From: Sulfobacillus acidophilus DSM 10332
GTDB lineage: Bacteria; Bacillota; Sulfobacillia; Sulfobacillales; Sulfobacillaceae
NCBI GenBank assembly: GCA_000237975.1
Contig: CP003179.1
Span: 1,984,001-2,048,000, forward strand
Length of the DNA: 64,000 nt
Reading direction: 5' to 3'
In this document: positions 17,918 to 27,191 of the stretch, piece by piece
How the letters are laid out: every line of letters begins with the position of its first letter
How positions within the stretch are numbered: position 1 is the first letter of the stretch
Translations under genes and position numbers: made by a program
The notes under the pieces: generated by a model
The model's database searches: none
What the model saw: the letters and a program-made list of their open reading frames with translations, nothing else
Told to the model about the DNA's origin: nothing

Positions 17918-18652
17918 TCAGAGGCCCATTTGACCGAGTCCCAGTCCAATCAAGGCACCCACACCAGCCGAAAGGGTGACCAAAAACCCGAAAGACAGCG
18001 CGCTCCGGATGGGTGAACTCTCCGTAATCCGACCCTTGACTCCGCCCGACACCAAAGCAAACGCTAACGAAAAGGCCCAACTCAAATCCCGAGCCCAAAT
18101 CGACGGCAGGGTCAACAAATAGGGCAGGACGGGCGGGGTTGACCCGATCGTCACCGCGATCCCCATCGTCACCGCATTTTGCCAAGGATTTTCTTGATGT
18201 CGGGCATGAATACCGAGGTTTTCGCGCACCATAAAGCGCACCCAACGAGGTCGGCTGGAGACGATATGCCGCTCCACCGGCGGTTTAACGGGTTTCGGCA
18301 CGCCGATTTCGTCCAAAAGCCGTCGCACGTGTCGCCGCTCCCGCTCCGGGTGGCGCCAAATCGCCCGTTTTTGATCCCGAATTTCTTTCTTCAAAAAGTC
18401 ATTGGCGGAAACCGTGGCTAAATACGACCCCACCGCCATCGACACCACGGCCGCACCCACCGCCGACATCGCGGCAATCAGAACGGCCTGATGGCTTTGA
18501 TGGGAGAGGGCTTCGCCCGATACTAAACCAATGGTGGCCACCAGCCCGTCGTTGATGCCGAAAATCGCTTCCCGCACCAAACCCGAATGGGTACGGCGGC
18601 CCGTATCCGATTCGGATGGTGACGTCGCATTCGCTGCCGATGTTTTCGCCAT
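17918..18652 (-). CDS. VIT1/CCC1-family iron or manganese transporter
   Basis: A 244-residue membrane protein. REAIFGINDGLVATIGLVSG near residue 28 is the first-helix signature, followed by AAVVSMAVGSYLATVSANDF with the conserved Met and Ser-x-x-x-Tyr pattern; a central charged stretch (about 92-115) with RRHVRRLLDEIG is the cytoplasmic metal-binding bundle, and three more helices follow. Family members move Fe2+ or Mn2+, which fits an acidophile facing high iron. GAGG lies close before the ATG. It is 50 bp after the Nudix gene on the same strand. Confidence 0.85.
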   Translation of the reverse strand: MAKTSAANATSPSESDTGRRTHSGLVREAIFGINDGLVATIGLVSGEALSHQSHQAVLIAAMSAVGAAVVSMAVGSYLATVSANDFLKKEIRDQKRAIWRHPERERRHVRRLLDEIGVPKPVKPPVERHIVSSRPRWVRFMVRENLGIHARHQENPWQNAVTMGIAVTIGSTPPVLPYLLTLPSIWARDLSWAFSLAFALVSGGVKGRITESSPIRSALSFGFLVTLSAGVGALIGLGLGQMGL

Positions 18653-18702
18653 AACCTCATCCCCCCCTTGGACAGCCTCTCCGCCGGGGGATCGGTTTAT
18701 GA

Positions 18703-19191
18703 CTAGAAAATCTTTAACCGTTTAGCGCTTTGTGCCAACGCTTCCCGATCTTCCGGATTCATGGCTTGCCAAGGAATCGCCGCCTGATCCCACCACTTGA
18801 GGTCCTCGAGCTCATCGACGGCCCGGGTCCATTCTTGCGGCATGCCGGTGACCAAATAATAAAATCGCAAGGAGTGAAACGGGCGACCGAAAAAGGCGAT
18901 AAAACTCTCGGCGGTATGGATTAATTCCCCTACCGTAACAAGGGCGCCGGTTTCTTCCTGGAACTCTCGTTGGAGCCCGTCCGGCATCCACTCGAACGGC
19001 TCCACCCCGCCCCCGGGAAAATCCCACAAATGCGTAAAGCGCGATCGGCTCAGGAGCACACGCCCCTCGTGCCACCAGATGCCGTAGGCCGCCGGGCGAA
19101 ACTTGACCTCGGCGGCCGGATATTGCCGGACATGGCCGCCCAGGTCGGGACACGTGACCCAGCGACCGGCCGGGGAAGGCGGCTTAGCCAT
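18703..19191 (-). CDS. Nudix hydrolase
   Basis: A 162-residue protein with an exact Nudix box: G-x5-E-x7-REFQEETGA (about residues 60-82), which binds Mg2+ and cleaves nucleoside-diphosphate-linked substrates. The N-terminus has PDLGGHVRQYP, a short element often seen in ADP-ribose/NADH-type Nudix proteins, but without a full zinc ribbon. The ATG at 19191 overlaps the end of the GlcF-like gene (ATGGCTAA), so translation is coupled. The substrate is not known. Confidence 0.85.
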   Translation of the reverse strand: MAKPPSPAGRWVTCPDLGGHVRQYPAAEVKFRPAAYGIWWHEGRVLLSRSRFTHLWDFPGGGVEPFEWMPDGLQREFQEETGALVTVGELIHTAESFIAFFGRPFHSLRFYYLVTGMPQEWTRAVDELEDLKWWDQAAIPWQAMNPEDREALAQSAKRLKIF

Positions 19192-20440
19192 GACCATCAC
19201 CGCCCGCCTGACGTGCCCGCTGGTGCGCCCGATAAAGATACCGGGCCAAATGCTCGACCGCCTGCCGACTGTCATGCCGCGCCACGCCCCACTGCATTTG
19301 CAATTGACACCCGGGGTTCACCGCCACAATCCGGTCCACTTCCAGCCCCTCGACTTCTTCCATTTTGCGGTCTAAAATGGCCACCGACCAATCCGGATGT
19401 TCCAAGTTATAGATGCCGGCCGACCCGCAACACCGATCTTGTCCGGGCATTGGCCGAAAGTCGTCGCCGGTGACCTGCTGCAAAAGCCAAACCGGATCCG
19501 CGCCGGCCTTTTCCACATTCACCAGATGACACGAGTTTTGCAAGGTCACCCGTTCCCCGGCTCCGCGGAAGGTTAACGGGCGGGGAGATTGCCGTAAAAG
19601 CGTCGTCCAGTCGCGCACCCGGCCGGAAAAGGCGGCAGCCCGGGCCGACCAGGCCGCATCGTCGGCGAAAATCTTCCCGTATTCACTGAGCATGGCACCA
19701 CATCCGCCCGCCGTATTAACGATCCAGGCATCCGGCGTGCGTTCAAACGCCACAATATTTTGCTTGGCCAGTTCGAGCGCCTGGGACTCCTCCCCGTTAT
19801 GCCAATGCAGCGCACCGCAACAGGTTTGCCCGACGGGCGTGACGACCTGATAGCCGGCCCACCGTAAAAGGGCCACCGCCGCCTGGTTGGCGTCGGGAAA
19901 AACCGCCGATTGCACGCAGCCGCCAAAAAATAATACGGTTACGGCGGCATCCGGCGGGTTGGCCGGCACGCTAACGGACTCCGTTCGATAGCCTAACATG
20001 CCCCGATAGGGACGAAATGCCGTCGGCCAGGGAAGATTCTTCAACCGCTCCGCCAATCGCGCCATACGGGCCAAGCGCCGGGGGTGTTTGACCAACGTGA
20101 GCATTTGCTGCGCCAACCACATCGGCCGTGGTTTTCGCACGGCCCGCAGGGCACGGACGCCGGCTTCGTAAATCCGAATGTACTCGACCCCGGACGGGCA
20201 AGCCGTTTCGCACGCCCGGCAGCCTAAACAATAGTCCAACGATTTCGCCAAGGCCTCGCCGATCGGCATTTCCCCCCGAGCGACCGCCTCGACCATGGCA
20301 ATCCGGCCTCGGGGAGAATCGACCTCGTTACCGGTCAAGCGATAGGTCGGACACGCCGGTAAACAGAACCCGCACTTGTTACAATGATTGATTTCCGACA
20401 GCACGTCCTGCCAAACCGAATTGGCGGGCTGTACAGCCAC
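19184..20440 (-). CDS. glcF: Glycolate oxidase iron-sulfur subunit-like protein
   Basis: A 418-residue protein with two 4Fe-4S motifs, CNKCGFCLPACPTYRLTG (near 15) and CLGCRACETACPSGVEY (near 66), followed by two CCG domains (FFGGCVQ...TCCGALHWHNGE and NSCH...RCCGSAGIYN) that bind further cofactors. This is the layout of GlcF and of heterodisulfide-reductase-like electron carriers. The GTG at 20440 follows GGGAGGGAG. No glcD or glcE flavoprotein is next to it in this window, so the partner dehydrogenase must be elsewhere. Upstream is peptide deformylase with a 20-bp gap. Confidence 0.82.
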   Translation of the reverse strand: MAVQPANSVWQDVLSEINHCNKCGFCLPACPTYRLTGNEVDSPRGRIAMVEAVARGEMPIGEALAKSLDYCLGCRACETACPSGVEYIRIYEAGVRALRAVRKPRPMWLAQQMLTLVKHPRRLARMARLAERLKNLPWPTAFRPYRGMLGYRTESVSVPANPPDAAVTVLFFGGCVQSAVFPDANQAAVALLRWAGYQVVTPVGQTCCGALHWHNGEESQALELAKQNIVAFERTPDAWIVNTAGGCGAMLSEYGKIFADDAAWSARAAAFSGRVRDWTTLLRQSPRPLTFRGAGERVTLQNSCHLVNVEKAGADPVWLLQQVTGDDFRPMPGQDRCCGSAGIYNLEHPDWSVAILDRKMEEVEGLEVDRIVAVNPGCQLQMQWGVARHDSRQAVEHLARYLYRAHQRARQAGGDGHG

Positions 20441-20460
20441 GGCTACTCCCTCCCTTCCGC

Positions 20461-21051
20461 CTACCACACTAACGCGTAACCGGGTAACGGCCGCCGAAAC
20501 CGTTCGACCCACGCTTTGATCTCCTCGTCGTCCGGCACCTGAATATAGGTGACATCGCCCTCTTCGTCTTCCGGACCTTCTTTCAGGGTATAAGCTTCCG
20601 ATAAGTCATCGATTCGGTCGATGAAGAGGACGCCGTCCAGATGATCGACCTCGTGTTGAATGATCCGGGCATCGAAGCCTTCGTATTTTCGCCGAATCGG
20701 ACGGCCTTCGGCGTCCAGTCCGGTTAATTCCACCACCTCGGCCCGGCGGGTCGGACAGTACACGCCTGGGACGGACAAGCAACCGTCGTAATCCTTCAAT
20801 TCACCGTAGGCCCGGATGATTTTCGGATTATAAATCACTTCCGGCGCCTCCATGTCCTTCCCTTTCCAAATAAACGACCGGAGACTGGATCCGATTTGGG
20901 GTGCCGCAATGCCATAGGCGGCCACGGTATCCCATGTGTCAAAAAAGTCCTCCGCCAATTGCCTGGCTTGGGATCCGATCGTTTTCAGCTTGGTGGTACG
21001 CTGCCGCAAAAAATCGCTTTTGTCCGGTAACATCCAAATTTTCTGCTTCAC
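20461..21051 (-). CDS. def: Peptide deformylase
   Basis: A 196-residue metalloenzyme that removes the formyl group from new proteins. All three motifs are present: YGIAAPQIG (motif 1, GxGxAAxQ), DGCLSVPG (motif 2, usually EGCLS; the Cys binds metal) and QHEVDHLDG (motif 3, HExxH). The start is a GTG at 21051 behind AAGGATGAG. The C-terminus is longer than in the shortest type, with an acidic stretch (EGPEDEEGD). It lies between a Toprim protein gene and glcF with gaps of about 20 bp. Confidence 0.93.
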   Translation of the reverse strand: MKQKIWMLPDKSDFLRQRTTKLKTIGSQARQLAEDFFDTWDTVAAYGIAAPQIGSSLRSFIWKGKDMEAPEVIYNPKIIRAYGELKDYDGCLSVPGVYCPTRRAEVVELTGLDAEGRPIRRKYEGFDARIIQHEVDHLDGVLFIDRIDDLSEAYTLKEGPEDEEGDVTYIQVPDDEEIKAWVERFRRPLPGYALVW

Positions 21052-21073
21052 GGTCTCATCCTTCGTTCGAAAT

Positions 21074-21493
21074 TCACCAATGTTCCGGCACCGGGGGCAA
21101 AATGCCCACTCGCCGCAGCCGGTCGGCCATATAATCTAACGGCGTATGCTCCACCCCGTTATAGCCCGGCTTGGTGTAGATATCTAAAGCATCGGGGAAA
21201 ACCTCTTTCAGCATTCGCCGGATTCGACGACCCGCCGCATCCGCATCGGTCATGAGGACGACGGTGCGATGGCGAGCCATTTTTTTGAGCGCCTCGATCC
21301 GCTCGGATCCGGGAATGCCGTACGTCATGGCGATTGGAATGGTGTCGGGTACGACCGAGCGCAGTCGCCGCACATCATTTTTACCCTCGACGATGATAAG
21401 AAAGTCATCCACGAAAATTCCCCCCATCGGTGGCGTCGGCCCCGAGAATCCTTCACCTCGCGGCACCACCTCCCTGGCGGGTCTTTTTCTCAT
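21074..21493 (-). CDS. Small Toprim-domain protein (RNase M5/primase-like)
   Basis: A 139-residue protein made almost only of a Toprim fold. FLIIVEGKNDVRRL (31-44) has the catalytic Glu and VVLMTDADAAGRRIRRML (78-95) the DxD pair; these are the metal-binding residues of RNase M5, primases and topoisomerases. It is shorter than RNase M5 (about 180) and lacks its C-terminal domain. The start is uncertain: I chose the ATG at 21493. It is first of a likely operon with def, glcF and nudix and diverges from an aldo-keto reductase. Confidence 0.8.
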   Translation of the reverse strand: MRKRPAREVVPRGEGFSGPTPPMGGIFVDDFLIIVEGKNDVRRLRSVVPDTIPIAMTYGIPGSERIEALKKMARHRTVVLMTDADAAGRRIRRMLKEVFPDALDIYTKPGYNGVEHTPLDYMADRLRRVGILPPVPEHW

Positions 21494-21590
21494 GCTAACA
21501 TGCCCCGAGCCGGATTTGAATATTGAACCGCGAAATCCGGCACCAAATCCCGCCCCCTGTGCGATACTGGAAACGAGGAGGCGATGACCC

Positions 21591-22430
21591 ATGACGAAGG
21601 TCCTTATTGAAGGCGAAGAGGTCCCGGCCATCGGCCAGGGCACCTGGCGGTTAGGACACGACCCGAAAACCCGTAGCGCCGAAGTCGACGCCTTGCGGTA
21701 CGGCATCGCGCAAGGCCTGACACTCATCGACACGGCGGAAATGTACGCCGACGGCGGCGCCGAACAGGTCGTGGGGGAGGCCGTCCGAGACGTGTCCGAA
21801 ACGGTGTTTATCGTCAGTAAAGTTTGGCCCAACCACGCCAGTTATGACGGCGTGCTGCACGCGTTACAGCAAAGCTTAAACCGCCTCGGGCGGCCGTATG
21901 TCGACCTCTATCTGCTCCATTGGCCGTCCCGCCACTATCCCTTGGTCGATACCCTAAACGCCCTCGTGACCGCCAAGCGCCAAGGTTTGGCCCGGCATAT
22001 CGGAGTCAGCAATTTTCCCGCGGATCTGTTGGAGCAGGCGCTGGCCATCACCGAAGGAGCCATTTCCGTCAATCAAGTCGAATACCACTTGTTAAACCGG
22101 CGGGCCGAACACCGGCTGCTCGGTTACTATCCGCGAGTCGCTACGATGGCCTATTCCCCGGTCAAAGGGCTCACGGCTCTCGAATCCGACCACCCCGGCC
22201 GGCAGGTGTTGCAGCGGTTAGCCGAAACCTATCAGGCGACTCCCGAAACCGTCGCGTTAGCCTGGCTGATTGCCCATCCCGGAGTCGTGGCGATTCCGAA
22301 AGCCGTTCACCGTGAACATATTGACGCCAACCGCCGAGCCCTCGAGCTGACGCTGACATCGGCCGACCGGGCGGCGCTCGATGCGGCCTTTCCGGCGGTC
22401 AAAGAGGATATTCCTCTACAAGCGCTGTAA
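21591..22430 (+). CDS. Aldo/keto reductase
   Basis: A 279-residue NADPH-dependent reductase with a TIM-barrel fold. GQGTWRLG, DTAEMYADGGAEQVVGEAV (catalytic Asp and Tyr), IVSKVWPNHAS (catalytic Lys), LYLLHWPSR (His) and IGVSNFPADLLEQA give a complete active-site set and the family order. The ATG follows GAGGAGGCGATGACCC. It is convergent with the ligase gene at 22446 and divergent from the Toprim gene. The carbonyl substrate is unknown. Confidence 0.92.
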   Translation: MTKVLIEGEEVPAIGQGTWRLGHDPKTRSAEVDALRYGIAQGLTLIDTAEMYADGGAEQVVGEAVRDVSETVFIVSKVWPNHASYDGVLHALQQSLNRLGRPYVDLYLLHWPSRHYPLVDTLNALVTAKRQGLARHIGVSNFPADLLEQALAITEGAISVNQVEYHLLNRRAEHRLLGYYPRVATMAYSPVKGLTALESDHPGRQVLQRLAETYQATPETVALAWLIAHPGVVAIPKAVHREHIDANRRALELTLTSADRAALDAAFPAVKEDIPLQAL

Positions 22431-22445
22431 AAGCCCGTCGACCGG

Positions 22446-24140
22446 TTACGTGCGGGATTCGCGGGCTAAAATCTCGTGAATCCGCTCCCGTAACCGGGCC
22501 TTTTGAATTTTACCGCCCGGTCCCAGCGGCATGGCCTCCACCAACTCCACCCGTTCCGGCCATTTAAATTTGGCTACCCCTCGCTCAGCCAAATACGCTT
22601 GGAAATCGGCCACCGTCGGTTGCGTGCCCGGCGTCGGGACAACAAACGCGCAGACGCGCTCCCCGAGCACCGGATCCGGCATTCCCACCACGGCAATATC
22701 CCGTACCATGGGGTGCGGACTCAACCAGTCTTCAATTTCTTTGGGAAAGATATTTTGACTGCCCCGTAATATCATGTCTTTCTTGCGTCCGACCACCCGG
22801 AGATAGCCGGAGTCGTCGTAGACACCCAAATCACCGGTGTGTTGATAGCCATACCAGGGATCATCGGGGTCGGTTTCATGATACGTGGCCCGACTTTCGT
22901 CGGGAGCGTCCCAGTAGCCGTGGTGCACGTTCCATATGAGGATTTCCCCCACCTCACCGGGGGGAAGGCGCCGGCCGGCCGCGTCGATCACCGGCACGTC
23001 AAACCCCTCAAACGGTACTCCGGCGGCAGAAAGCAAGTGTTCCCGGCTAATCCCGGGCAAAATCGGCGACATACAGCCCCCCACCTCGGACGTGCCGTAA
23101 ACGTTAAAGGCGGGAACTCCCCGATCCCAAAGGGTTTCCAAAATATCCCGGCTAAAGGGAGCGCCGGAATAACTGACCAAACGCAAAGTCTCCAACGTGG
23201 CATCGGCAAAAGCGGGGTGCGTGACCACCCGGGTGATCAAGGCCGGATTCCAAACCCATAGCGTGATGCGTTCCTCTTCGGTTAACCGGAGCACGGTCGG
23301 TTCGTCAAATTCGGTCAAGTAGACGCTTCGGCCCCCGGTATAAAGCGGTGTATGGACCCCCCAAAGCCGACCGGATCCGCCGCTTAACGGCCCAATTAAC
23401 AAACGGGCGTCGTACGCGGTATGACCGGCTCGTTCGGCAATCGCCACACTGTGCACATGAAACCAGTCGAGCGTCGTTCGTTGAGACAATTTCGGTACAC
23501 CGGTGGTGCCCGCCGTGGGCAACAGTTCGTGCACATTTAAGGGATCGGTTTTGAGGTAGGCCAAATCGGTCAGTTGATACCGCGACCAGATACCCGGATC
23601 CAGCAACTGATCAAAAGCTTCCACGTCTTCGGGAACTCTCTCACCTGGCCGCCGGACGATAAATATTTTGAGATGGGGCAAGAGCTCACGGGCTTCCCGG
23701 TACCATTCCAAGAGTTCCCGGCCGTGCCATTCGGCCACGATCACCGCGACATCCGGCTTGAGTTTTTGTAAAGCGGCCAATGTCTCCGCCTTGCCCAAAT
23801 CCACGTTCAGCCCGGCATGAATCCACGACAATTTGGACGTTACCTGGTCCAAATAGACGCTTTCGAGACAATTCGGCAAATGGGACACCACCAGAGAGCG
23901 CCGGGGCAGACCGCGATCTAACAGGTGAAAAATAATCGTGTTCACCTCGTAAAACGCTTCTGCCCAAGTTTTCCGCCGCCGATGGGCCGGTTCAACGCCC
24001 CAAAACGTGTCGACAAACGCTTCCCGTGCCCCATAAAGGGCGGCGTTTCGCTGCAATAAGTCCCATTGCACCCAGTCAAAGTGTCGACCCCCGAGTTCTC
24101 GCGAGCGCAGCACCTGCCGAAAATTAAACAAGGATTCCAC
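22446..24140 (-). CDS. Adenylating enzyme, EntE/DhbE-like acyl-CoA or aryl-acid ligase
   Basis: A 564-residue ANL-family enzyme. The phosphate loop is LLPTAGTTGVPKLSQRT, whose L-x-R-T ending is like aryl-acid ligases (EntE type) and unlike classic acyl-CoA synthetases. Other motifs are VYGTSEVGGCM, YQHTGDLGVYDDSGYL, GRKKDMILRGSQNIFPKEI and GPGGKIQKARL with the catalytic Lys. The GTG at 24140 follows AGGAGGGGG at 5 nt. No siderophore or carrier-protein gene is nearby, so an aromatic or short acyl-CoA ligase is as likely as siderophore synthesis. Confidence 0.83.
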   Translation of the reverse strand: MESLFNFRQVLRSRELGGRHFDWVQWDLLQRNAALYGAREAFVDTFWGVEPAHRRRKTWAEAFYEVNTIIFHLLDRGLPRRSLVVSHLPNCLESVYLDQVTSKLSWIHAGLNVDLGKAETLAALQKLKPDVAVIVAEWHGRELLEWYREARELLPHLKIFIVRRPGERVPEDVEAFDQLLDPGIWSRYQLTDLAYLKTDPLNVHELLPTAGTTGVPKLSQRTTLDWFHVHSVAIAERAGHTAYDARLLIGPLSGGSGRLWGVHTPLYTGGRSVYLTEFDEPTVLRLTEEERITLWVWNPALITRVVTHPAFADATLETLRLVSYSGAPFSRDILETLWDRGVPAFNVYGTSEVGGCMSPILPGISREHLLSAAGVPFEGFDVPVIDAAGRRLPPGEVGEILIWNVHHGYWDAPDESRATYHETDPDDPWYGYQHTGDLGVYDDSGYLRVVGRKKDMILRGSQNIFPKEIEDWLSPHPMVRDIAVVGMPDPVLGERVCAFVVPTPGTQPTVADFQAYLAERGVAKFKWPERVELVEAMPLGPGGKIQKARLRERIHEILARESRT

Positions 24141-24265
24141 GCGTCCCCCTCCTATTTGGACAAATTCCCCAGCTTGGTTCTTTTTCGCGTCGCGGCGGGA
24201 GAAATCCTGCCGACGGTATAGGGGGCGCACGGAAAAGCCATACCAGCGGAAGGAGGGGTGACCGA

Positions 24266-24886
24266 GTGGCCCAACGGTATTTTTCCAATATCTACTGGCA
24301 TTTTGTCGGTCGCCCGGCCAATGTCCCGGCCGACGTGGACGAACCGATTGACTATACGGCCGACGGCCGGACGCTTAAGTCTGATCGCATCACCACCGAT
24401 ATCGTCGAAGACATTCTCGAAAGCGGTCGATTGGCCGCCACCGCCCGGGACGTGGTGGAAACTCCGGAAAACCGCCTCGTCATCGGCCCGTTTTGCTCGG
24501 TGACGGATATCCCCTGGAAAGACCTCGAAATTCACGCCACCTATTATGGTCATACGGCCATCGGCTTTCGTCCGGAGGTTATCTACCGGCAAGGTTGGAA
24601 TCCGGTCTGGTATGTCCACCCCCAATTGGTGCGCACCTTGTCGCCGCATGCGGGGGCGCGCTGGCTTCCCTGGGTGAAAGTCACAGATTTTTCTCCGCAC
24701 GCCGGCCATTCGTTTTATCATGAGCGGGAGTGGCGTCACTTGGGGGACTTTCGATTTGACCCGGCGACGGCGGTGGCGGCGATTTTAGTGCCCCAAAGCC
24801 GGCTCGAGTGGGCACAGAAACTCGTGGCCGCCCATCGCTGGACGGCCATCAGTGTCGTGGCGTGGGACCTCATACGGTGGGGTTAG
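24266..24886 (+). CDS. AbiGi-like protein (abortive-infection antitoxin family)
   Basis: A 206-residue protein read from a GTG at 24266 behind AGGAGG. Its order of motifs recalls AbiGi: RYFSNIYWHFVGRP at the start, GPFCSVTDIPWKDL near 77 (the 'CFTD' element), YYGHTAIGFRPEVIYRQGWNPVWYV near 94, then YHEREWRHLGDFRF near 152 and AAILVPQ. AbiGi is the antitoxin half of the AbiG phage-abortive system, but related domains occur alone. No AbiGii-like toxin is adjacent. Similarity is judged by eye, so the assignment is tentative. It overlaps the convergent dehydrogenase gene by 4 bp. Confidence 0.6.
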   Translation: MAQRYFSNIYWHFVGRPANVPADVDEPIDYTADGRTLKSDRITTDIVEDILESGRLAATARDVVETPENRLVIGPFCSVTDIPWKDLEIHATYYGHTAIGFRPEVIYRQGWNPVWYVHPQLVRTLSPHAGARWLPWVKVTDFSPHAGHSFYHEREWRHLGDFRFDPATAVAAILVPQSRLEWAQKLVAAHRWTAISVVAWDLIRWG

Positions 24887-26058
24887 AATGCGTTTTCTCC
24901 CACCAGGTCACGCCCCAATATCAAGGTATGCACTTCATACGTGCCCTCGTAGGTATCGACGGTCTCAAGATTGGCCAAATGCCGCATGGGAGGATAGTCC
25001 ACGCTAATCCCGTTACCGCCTAAAAGCTCACGCGCCATACGGGCCACCGTTAACGCCCCGCGCGCATTGTCCCGCTTGGCCAAGGACACTTGGGGATAGC
25101 GCAAGCGACCGGTCTCATATAACCGGGCCAATTGCCGCGCCCTTAACTGCATCGCCACCACCTCCGACAACATGTCGGCCAACCTCTCCTGCACCAATTG
25201 GGTCGCCGCGATGGGTCGGCCAAAGGCGATACGGGATTTTGTGTATGTGACCGACGTGTCCAGACAGTCCAACGCCGCACCCACCGTCCCCCAGGCAATT
25301 CCGTAGCGGGCTTGCGTCAAGCAACCAAGCGGAGCGCCTAGCCCTTCGGCTGCCGGTAATATCGCATCCGGAGAGACTTCTACCTGATCCATATAGAGTT
25401 CGGCGGTCACAGACATCCGCATAGAGGCTTTCGTATGAATTTCACGCGCGGTAAAACCTGGGGTATCCGTCGGCACAATAAATCCCCGGACGATGCCGGC
25501 CTCGTCTTTGGCCCAAATCACGGCCACATCGGCCAGCGTCCCGTTGGTAATCCAGCGCTTGGCCCCCTGCAGAATAAAGCCCCGATCCGAACGACGCGCC
25601 GTGGTCCGCATGGCCCCGGGGTCGGACCCGGCATCCGGTTCGGTCAGACCGAAACATCCAATCACCTGACCGGCCGCCATGCGGGGTAAATACGTCTGTT
25701 TTTGCTCCTCCGAACCGTAACGATAAATGGCATACATGGCCAGCCCGCTTTGCACCGACGCAAACGACCTGAGCCCCGAATCGCCTCGCTCTAATTCCTG
25801 CATCATTAACCCATAGGTGAGTGCCGACGCTTCGGACCCCCCATAGACTTCCGGCAAGGTCGGCCCAAACACGCCCAACCGAGCCATCTCTTCGATTAAA
25901 TGGGTCGGAAACCGCCCTTCCAGCCACCAACTGCCGGCCTGGGGACGAATGTGGTCGGTCACCCATTGCCGGACCATGTCACGTGCTTGCACCGATTCCG
26001 GAGGATAATCGGCCTCTAGGCCGTAAAAATCTTCCCGGCGTGCCTCGAATGCTGTCAC
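24883..26058 (-). CDS. gcdH: Acyl-CoA dehydrogenase, glutaryl-CoA dehydrogenase type
   Basis: A 391-residue FAD enzyme. CFGLTEPDAGSDPGAM and KRWITNGTLADVAVIWAK are acyl-CoA dehydrogenase motifs, and the C-terminal LLGGNGISVDYPPMRHLANL then VDTYEGTYEVHTLILGR matches glutaryl-CoA dehydrogenase, with the catalytic Glu in TYEGT. This enzyme converts glutaryl-CoA to crotonyl-CoA and CO2. The ATG overlaps the CoA-transferase stop by 4 bp. With the upstream aminotransferase and ALDH it completes a 5-aminovalerate to crotonyl-CoA route. Confidence 0.85.
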   Translation of the reverse strand: MTAFEARREDFYGLEADYPPESVQARDMVRQWVTDHIRPQAGSWWLEGRFPTHLIEEMARLGVFGPTLPEVYGGSEASALTYGLMMQELERGDSGLRSFASVQSGLAMYAIYRYGSEEQKQTYLPRMAAGQVIGCFGLTEPDAGSDPGAMRTTARRSDRGFILQGAKRWITNGTLADVAVIWAKDEAGIVRGFIVPTDTPGFTAREIHTKASMRMSVTAELYMDQVEVSPDAILPAAEGLGAPLGCLTQARYGIAWGTVGAALDCLDTSVTYTKSRIAFGRPIAATQLVQERLADMLSEVVAMQLRARQLARLYETGRLRYPQVSLAKRDNARGALTVARMARELLGGNGISVDYPPMRHLANLETVDTYEGTYEVHTLILGRDLVGENAF

Positions 26059-27188
26059 TCGTGATCTCCTTTCTGCTCAGGATAAGTCGGCGGCGCCCGA
26101 TGCACCGCGCTCGGTGTCATAGAAAAATGCCAGGGCAATCGAATCACCGGCAATGAACCGACCGTCGGATGATGAACGGACACCACGGAGCCGTACCCGC
26201 GATCCCTATCAAACGCCAACGCCTCGGGCACCGTGCGAACCGGACCGGCCGGCACCCCGGCCGCCTCGAAAAGGGCCAGCCAGCTCTCGCGTGACCGGGT
26301 CAGCAACACGGATTCCAACAAATCGATTAACTCCCGGCGATGGCGAACCCGCTCCGGGTTCGTCTGAAATCGCGCATCGGCGGCCCATTCGGGATGTCCC
26401 ATCGCCGCCACCAGCGCTTGAAACTGACGGTCGTTGCCCACGGCCAAGGCGATTTGCCCGTCCGCCACCCGAACGGTTTGGTACGGCGCCAATTGCGGGT
26501 GGGCGTTGCCGAGCCGGGCAGGCGGTTGACCGGTGGCCAGCGTGCTCTGAGCCACGTTGGACAAAATCGCCAAACCGGCTTCCCATAAGGAAACACTGAC
26601 ATGCTGCCCCTGACCGGTCTGGCTCCGCGCCCATAACGCCGCTTCAATTCCACTCAGTAAAAACAACCCCGCCACCAAATCGACGATCGGTACCCCGACC
26701 TTGCTGGGTTCCCCCGCCACCGGACCGGTGATCGCCATGAGTCCGCTGCCGGCTTGCATGACAAAGTCATACCCCGGCCGATCGTCACCGGGCGGATAAC
26801 CCCGCACAGAGGCGGTGATTAACCGCGGATTAGCCTCCCGCAACGCATCGAGCCCGAGCCCCCATTTTTCCAATGTGCCGGGCCGGAAATTTTCCACTAC
26901 CACATCCGCCCAGGTGAGCGCCCGTTCACGCACATAAGCCCGATGCCGAGGATTTTCCAAGTCCAACACAATCGATTCTTTATTGCGGTTAGCCGATAAA
27001 AAATAGGTGGATTCTCCCGCAACAAACGGCGGTCCCCATTGACGGGTGTCGTCGCCGCCGCCCGGCCGTTCCACCTTGAGAACCTCCGCCCCGAGTTCCC
27101 CTAAAGCCATCGTCGCATAGGGCCCCGCCATTACCCGGGACAGGTCCAGTACCTTAATCCCGGCCAAAGGTCCTTTCGGTTGCGTCAT
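26055..27188 (-). CDS. CaiB/BaiF family CoA-transferase (probably glutarate)
   Basis: A 377-residue class III CoA-transferase. LAGIKVLDLSRVMAGPYATM at the N-terminus, WGPPFVAGESTYFLSANRNK, VVVENFRPGTLEKWGLG and GYDFVMQAGSGLMAITG (with the conserved Asp nucleophile) are all present. Directly followed by a glutaryl-CoA dehydrogenase (ATGA overlap), it most likely makes glutaryl-CoA using succinyl-CoA or acetyl-CoA, like human SUGCT. There is no ribosome site before its ATG; a terminator-like hairpin overlaps the end of the preceding aminotransferase gene. Confidence 0.85.
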   Translation of the reverse strand: MTQPKGPLAGIKVLDLSRVMAGPYATMALGELGAEVLKVERPGGGDDTRQWGPPFVAGESTYFLSANRNKESIVLDLENPRHRAYVRERALTWADVVVENFRPGTLEKWGLGLDALREANPRLITASVRGYPPGDDRPGYDFVMQAGSGLMAITGPVAGEPSKVGVPIVDLVAGLFLLSGIEAALWARSQTGQGQHVSVSLWEAGLAILSNVAQSTLATGQPPARLGNAHPQLAPYQTVRVADGQIALAVGNDRQFQALVAAMGHPEWAADARFQTNPERVRHRRELIDLLESVLLTRSRESWLALFEAAGVPAGPVRTVPEALAFDRDRGYGSVVSVHHPTVGSLPVIRLPWHFSMTPSAVHRAPPTYPEQKGDHE

Positions 27189-27191
27189 GGG

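Noticed and set aside
24130-24270. Siderophore cluster because of the EntE-like ligase
   Set aside because: No isochorismatase, carrier protein or NRPS gene lies within the window, so only a ligase of uncertain substrate is called.
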